DNA from: Pseudobacteroides sp.
Lineage (GTDB): Bacteria; Bacillota; Clostridia; Acetivibrionales; DSM-2933
Length of the DNA: 64,000 nucleotides
Direction of reading: 5' to 3'
NCBI RefSeq assembly: GCF_036567765.1
Contig: NZ_DATCTU010000007.1
Location: 163,438 to 227,437 of the forward strand
Shown here in pieces: positions 60,994 to 64,000 of the stretch. The notes below the pieces were generated by a model, which was given only the letters and a program-made list of their open reading frames with translations, searched no databases and was not told the DNA's origin. Within the stretch, counting starts at the first letter, position 1. Every line of letters starts with the position of its first letter. Both the position numbers and the translations under genes were made by a program.

Positions 60994-61395
60994 GTGGGGA
61001 AGAGGCAAAAAATATCAGAAATAGTAGTTAAGGTTGGAGATAAGCTTACTATTAATAATATAAACAATAGAAGCATTTCAGGAGAGGTTAATGCCATAAA
61101 GGAAGATGGTTACCAAGCAATCATGTTTGAGTCTGTTTCTGATTCAAATTTTAAAGTGCATCATGTAGAGATAAATGCCACGCAAGGTCCCTCCTGCCCT
61201 AGCATAATCTCAGAGGTACTTACATTTTCCGAAGCTGCAGAGATTTGGGGTATTGATCCTAGCACTCTAAGGCACAAGGTTACTGGCGAAAAACTTATTG
61301 AAGGTGTTGATTATAGGAAAAGCGGCAAGGTGTGGTTGATTACAATGAATGCCATGGAGAAACTTTATGGTGTAAAAATAGGAGATACAAAATGA
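60994..61395 (+). CDS. putative DNA-binding protein with C-terminal HTH (133 residues)
   Basis: GTG start after TGGAGG. Residues about 1-60 are a small beta domain (V-G-D-K-L-T-I-N-N-I). Residues about 75-125 contain a helix-turn-helix similar to excisionase/MerR-type domains (L-T-F-S-E-A-A-E-I-W-G-I-D-P-S-T-L-R). The palindromic repeats just upstream suggest autoregulation. Confidence 0.65.
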   Translation: MGKRQKISEIVVKVGDKLTINNINNRSISGEVNAIKEDGYQAIMFESVSDSNFKVHHVEINATQGPSCPSIISEVLTFSEAAEIWGIDPSTLRHKVTGEKLIEGVDYRKSGKVWLITMNAMEKLYGVKIGDTK

Positions 61396-61413
61396 TGTTA
61401 TAAACAGAATCAA

Positions 61414-61445
61414 GTTGGGAAGAAGGTTGGCTTCTCTTCCCTAAC
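61414..61445 (+). terminator. hairpin after the 60994 gene
   Basis: GTTGGGAAGAAG (61414-61425) pairs with CTTCTCTTCCCTAAC (61431-61445) with a small bulge, then TATGTTTTGTTTT. Confidence 0.6.
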
Positions 61446-61482
61446 TATGTTTTGTTTTGAAAAGGGTGTGGTTGTATTTTGT

Positions 61483-61815
61483 ATGGCAGACAAGATAATT
61501 AATGTTCCATATGTATTTAGGTCAAATGAATTCGATCTAGGTGAAGTGATAATTGATAATAAAAGGGTGCTTTCTTTTATATCTAAAGACGATTCATTCC
61601 CAGGACACTTTACATTATATAATTGGCATGAACTCTGCAGTGTTGTAAAGGTCTATTTTCTGAAAGAGTCAGACTTAGAGCAATCTATAACGGGGATTGC
61701 TTTATATGGAGAAAATCTTATGGTGCAGATATGCTCGTGCGGCTATACAAAGTACATTCAAGCATCAACACCTTGCCCCAAATGGCTAATTGAAAAGTAT
61801 ATAAATAAAGAATAA
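61483..61815 (+). CDS. unknown protein (110 residues)
   Basis: No family recognised. A small alpha/beta protein with a cysteine-containing C-terminal part (I-C-S-C-G-Y). The ATG at 61483 is chosen because the earlier in-frame ATG (61447) directly touches the preceding terminator hairpin. The ribosome site is weak in both cases. Confidence 0.5.
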   Translation: MADKIINVPYVFRSNEFDLGEVIIDNKRVLSFISKDDSFPGHFTLYNWHELCSVVKVYFLKESDLEQSITGIALYGENLMVQICSCGYTKYIQASTPCPKWLIEKYINKE

Positions 61816-61892
61816 ATTTATAGTTTTTATACATATTGTGGAGCATATAGTTTCGGAAGAGCAAGACAATAAAAATATCTGGAGGATAGCAA

Positions 61893-62252
61893 ATGAGATA
61901 CGCTTGGATGGATGAATACTGCCTGTCAAAAGTAGGCGTGGAAAAAGAATATAAATTAGAATGGGATGCAACGAGATATATGATAAAAGGTAAAATGTTT
62001 GTTTTACTGGGTGGTGATAAAGAAGGAAAACCAATTGCTACAGTAAAATTAGAACCTGGACATGGTGAATTTTTAAGGCAGCAGTACAAGGATATTGTAC
62101 CCGGATATTATATGAATAAAGAACATTGGAACTCGATTTATTTAGAAGGCGAGGTTTCTGATGAGATTGTTAAGGACATGTTGGACAAATCTTATTCATT
62201 GGTCTTGTCCTCTCTCAGTAAAAAGCTTCAAAAAGAAGTGGTCGGGGGTTAA
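61893..62252 (+). CDS. MmcQ/YjbR family protein
   Basis: A 119-residue protein (M-D-E-Y-C-L-S-K near the start, Y-Y-M-N-K-E-H-W-N-S-I-Y near 80) of the same family as the gene at 9665-10054. Role unknown. CTGGAGGATAG precedes the ATG. It stands alone in the right flank. Confidence 0.8.
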   Translation: MRYAWMDEYCLSKVGVEKEYKLEWDATRYMIKGKMFVLLGGDKEGKPIATVKLEPGHGEFLRQQYKDIVPGYYMNKEHWNSIYLEGEVSDEIVKDMLDKSYSLVLSSLSKKLQKEVVGG

Positions 62253-62364
62253 GTAGGGATACTTTTTAACGCTATTCCAAGCGACAGCAGTTTGTCATAG
62301 CGATAAATTGTATCAAAAAGTTAGTTATTAGACAAAAGTAGACTCTGATTTTGATACAATCGAG

Positions 62365-62386
62365 AACCCTTATTATAAGGGTTTTT
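62365..62386 (+). terminator. intrinsic terminator
   Basis: AACCCTT (62365-62371) pairs with AAGGGTT (62377-62383), followed by TTT. Confidence 0.7.
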
Positions 62387-62459
62387 CGGCATTTATGGGG
62401 TAAAATTGAGTGAGAATTTGGGTGTACTCAGTTGATTGTGATGTAAATATGTGGTAAAA

Positions 62460-62507
62460 ATGCACCCTCTTTATTTGATTTTTAGCATAAAAGGGTGCAT
62501 ACTTTTT
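62460..62507. terminator. two-way terminator before the 62537 regulator
   Basis: ATGCACCCT (62460-62468) pairs with AGGGTGCAT (62492-62500), with TTTTT after it on the right. It lies just beyond the leftward regulator stop codon. Confidence 0.65.
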
Positions 62508-62536
62508 GGCGGTTAAGCCTAATGTTAAATCAAAGC

Positions 62537-62884
62537 TCACACATCATCCTTCCATGGAAACAACACTTCAATAAGAGTCATAATTATTCGCTGATCTTTT
62601 ATATCTCTTCTACTCAGTCTCTGTGTTATGTAAGGCAAAATGGTAAAATCAGTATTAATAATTTCTGTAGAACCGACTATCTTAAAAAAGTCCTCAAAAG
62701 TAATATTAAGTCCATTAAGTATTTTTTCTAAGCTGTCTATACTTATACTTTTTTCTCCACGTTCTATAACTCCTATATATGAAGGGTGGACATTTGATTG
62801 AAAGCCAAGTTCTTCTTGACTCCAGTTCTTTGCTTTTCTAAGTTTCCGTATTGTAGCTCCTATACTTTTTATCAATTCGCTCAT
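62537..62884 (-). CDS. XRE-family transcriptional regulator
   Basis: A 115-residue regulator with an N-terminal helix-turn-helix (W-S-Q-E-E-L-G-F-Q-S-N, then Y-I-G-V-I-E-R-G-E-K-S; residues about 10-65) and a short C-terminal helical part. AGAGGTGAG precedes the ATG. It is not closely like the XRE proteins on the left. Probably a local host regulator. Confidence 0.82.
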   Translation of the reverse strand: MSELIKSIGATIRKLRKAKNWSQEELGFQSNVHPSYIGVIERGEKSISIDSLEKILNGLNITFEDFFKIVGSTEIINTDFTILPYITQRLSRRDIKDQRIIMTLIEVLFPWKDDV

Positions 62885-63065
62885 TCGCTCACCTCTAAGA
62901 AAAAAATAACTTTTTAGCGAGAATGCTACAAGTAGATATGGAATGTAAAAAATATATACTAAATCTACAAATTATATTGACATAAGGGATAAGTTTCTGT
63001 ACCATATTACCATGGATATAATATCCAATACATTAATTGATTTAGAATTGTAAATTGGAGGTCAT

Positions 63066-63299
63066 ATGAAACAGCTTTTTGAGGAAGCGTTAAAGCGATA
63101 CAATAGTTTGAAGGAAAAAGTAGCCACTCTTTCGATTGTGAAAGTAGAAACGGCTAGTCTCATGGCAACAATCGAAGATACATTTAATGAAATGAATGAA
63201 GCAATTAAAACTAACAATAATAAATGGTTCCAGGAACAGTTGTTACTTATTAAGGTTTTATTGGATGGATTAGAAATTCAAATGTTTGAAAAGCCGTAG
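63066..63299 (+). CDS. unknown helical protein (77 residues)
   Basis: An all-helix, coiled-coil-like protein (Y-N-S-L-K-E-K-V-A-T-L; E-D-T-F-N-E-M-N-E-A-I). TTGGAGGTC precedes the ATG. No family recognised. Confidence 0.55.
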   Translation: MKQLFEEALKRYNSLKEKVATLSIVKVETASLMATIEDTFNEMNEAIKTNNNKWFQEQLLLIKVLLDGLEIQMFEKP

Positions 63300-63799
63300 G
63301 TTGAGGCGGTATATATGGTTTGGGAATTTTATAATTTAAAAAGTAATTTGACTTTTATTGGGATAACGTGAGTGTTGGCACTTGTATTTGTTTGTGATAG
63401 AAAAAGATGTGACAAAAAGTTTACAGAGTGGGCGAAGAGAACCATTAAAAGAAGATAACTGAAGGATGGTTCCAATAAATCAGTACTTTTCGAATTAACG
63501 ATAAAATAACCAAAAATAACCAGAAATAACTTGTATACAGGCAAACGCTATGTTAACATCACAACATCTTAATGGACAGGTTTCTGAAGGACCGAGTATA
63601 TGAGGTAAATGACAGCATTTTATGGGATACCGCAATAAAATTGCTAGATTCCGCAAAAGATATTTACGAAAATTAGCAGGGATTCTTCGGTGACATAAAA
63701 AGTAAAATATGTTATATTCATTCGTGCAAAAAGATAAAAAGCAGGTAGATATTTTTATTTACATATAAACTGTTTTCCATGTGTCAATGATTTTAGGTA
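63300..63799. other. AT-rich gap without a convincing gene
   Basis: The only candidates are a 34-codon ORF at 63572-63676 (no ribosome site; its text V-N-D-S-I-L-W-D-T-A-I-K-L-L could be a gene remnant) and a triple 10-base near-repeat at 63501-63530 (units ending AAATAAC). I see no RNA gene. Confidence 0.5.
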
Positions 63800-63828
63800 T
63801 TGATACTATATGGATGTTTATATATAAT
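63800..63828 (+). promoter_or_regulatory. consensus-like sigma-A promoter
   Basis: TTGATA (63800-63805), a 17-base spacer and TATAAT (63823-63828), 79 bases before the exported-protein gene. Confidence 0.75.
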
Positions 63829-63906
63829 GTGATATTGGTATCTAAAACAATATTCGAAGCATTATTCTAAATTATTTATCATCACAAAAGTAAAGGGGGA
63901 AATTTT

Positions 63907-64000
63907 GTGGGAACTAAGAGGTTTATTTCAGTTATTCTTATTTTTGTGCTTATGACTGAAATAATATTGGGAGCCTCAAAGGCATATGGTATGGAAATGC
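63907..64000 (+). CDS. start of an exported protein (cut by window edge)
   Basis: GTG start after AAAGGGGGAAA. The first 31 residues form a signal peptide: basic M-G-T-K-R, a hydrophobic core (I-S-V-I-L-I-F-V-L-M), and a likely cleavage region near G-A-S-K-A. The mature part lies outside the window, so no function can be given. Confidence 0.65.
   Translation, partial: MGTKRFISVILIFVLMTEIILGASKAYGMEM

Overview
The window comes from a spore-forming member of the Clostridia. The evidence is a complete gerA-gerB-gerC germinant-receptor operon, a Spo0E-type phosphatase, AGGAGG-type ribosome binding sites, and frequent TTG/GTG starts. A Ruminiclostridium/Acetivibrio-like host is my guess from the style of the genes; nothing in the window proves it. 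No rRNA, tRNA or CRISPR array was seen.

Layout. (1) 1-7.4 kb, host chromosome: the tail of an unknown gene, ribosomal protein L25/Ctc, a leftward germinant-receptor operon (GerA, GerB, GerC and a very small two-helix membrane protein), an unknown 129-residue gene, an Hsp20 chaperone and a GAF/HD-GYP c-di-GMP phosphodiesterase. (2) 7.5-9.5 kb, regulator cluster: three leftward XRE repressors with their own palindromic operators, Spo0E and a 47-residue membrane protein. It is unclear whether this is host DNA or an older mobile remnant. (3) about 9.6-59.2 kb, a complete siphovirus-type prophage. Order: leftward XRE-ImmA-MmcQ lysogeny operon; early/replication genes (DUF2800 nuclease, DUF2815 protein, family A DNA polymerase, DUF932, SpoIIID-like regulator, VapE-type primase/helicase, VRR-NUC nuclease, SNF2 helicase); late regulators (HTH protein, sigma factor), HNH endonuclease and a cos-like region; small terminase; an unusual island with a PAPS-reductase-like protein, a radical SAM protein and three DNA methyltransferases; an array of small genes each with its own copy of one promoter and its own terminator; large terminase, HK97-type portal, ClpP-like protease and capsid; connector and tail genes with a programmed -1 frameshift, tape measure and two beta-propeller tail proteins; fibres, amidase and holin; then a zinc-finger/HTH protein, a SHOCT protein and two overlapping large serine recombinases. 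(4) 59.2-64 kb, right flank: a frameshifted ORF, an antitoxin-like/GNAT acetyltransferase pair, several small genes with palindromic operators, an MmcQ/YjbR protein, another XRE regulator, and the start of an exported protein that runs off the window.

How it works together. The XRE/ImmA pair should hold lysogeny from a divergent, operator-rich region at 10.94-11.1 kb. The replication block is packed with 4-nt overlaps, so it is probably one transcript. Late expression probably depends on the phage sigma factor and HTH protein. Packaging begins at the cos-like region beside the small terminase. DNA in the head may be modified by the island between the terminase genes. The recombinase pair at the right end should integrate and excise the element.

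The signals most worth a second look are the moron-like promoter-gene-terminator array (31.8-34.7 kb), the PAPS-reductase/radical SAM/methyltransferase island (25.3-31.8 kb), a folded leader RNA that hides a ribosome binding site (54.62-54.84 kb), a long-stem palindrome between two genes (27.55-27.65 kb), the A AAA AAC frameshift site (43.0 kb), and sporulation-type regulators carried by the phage.
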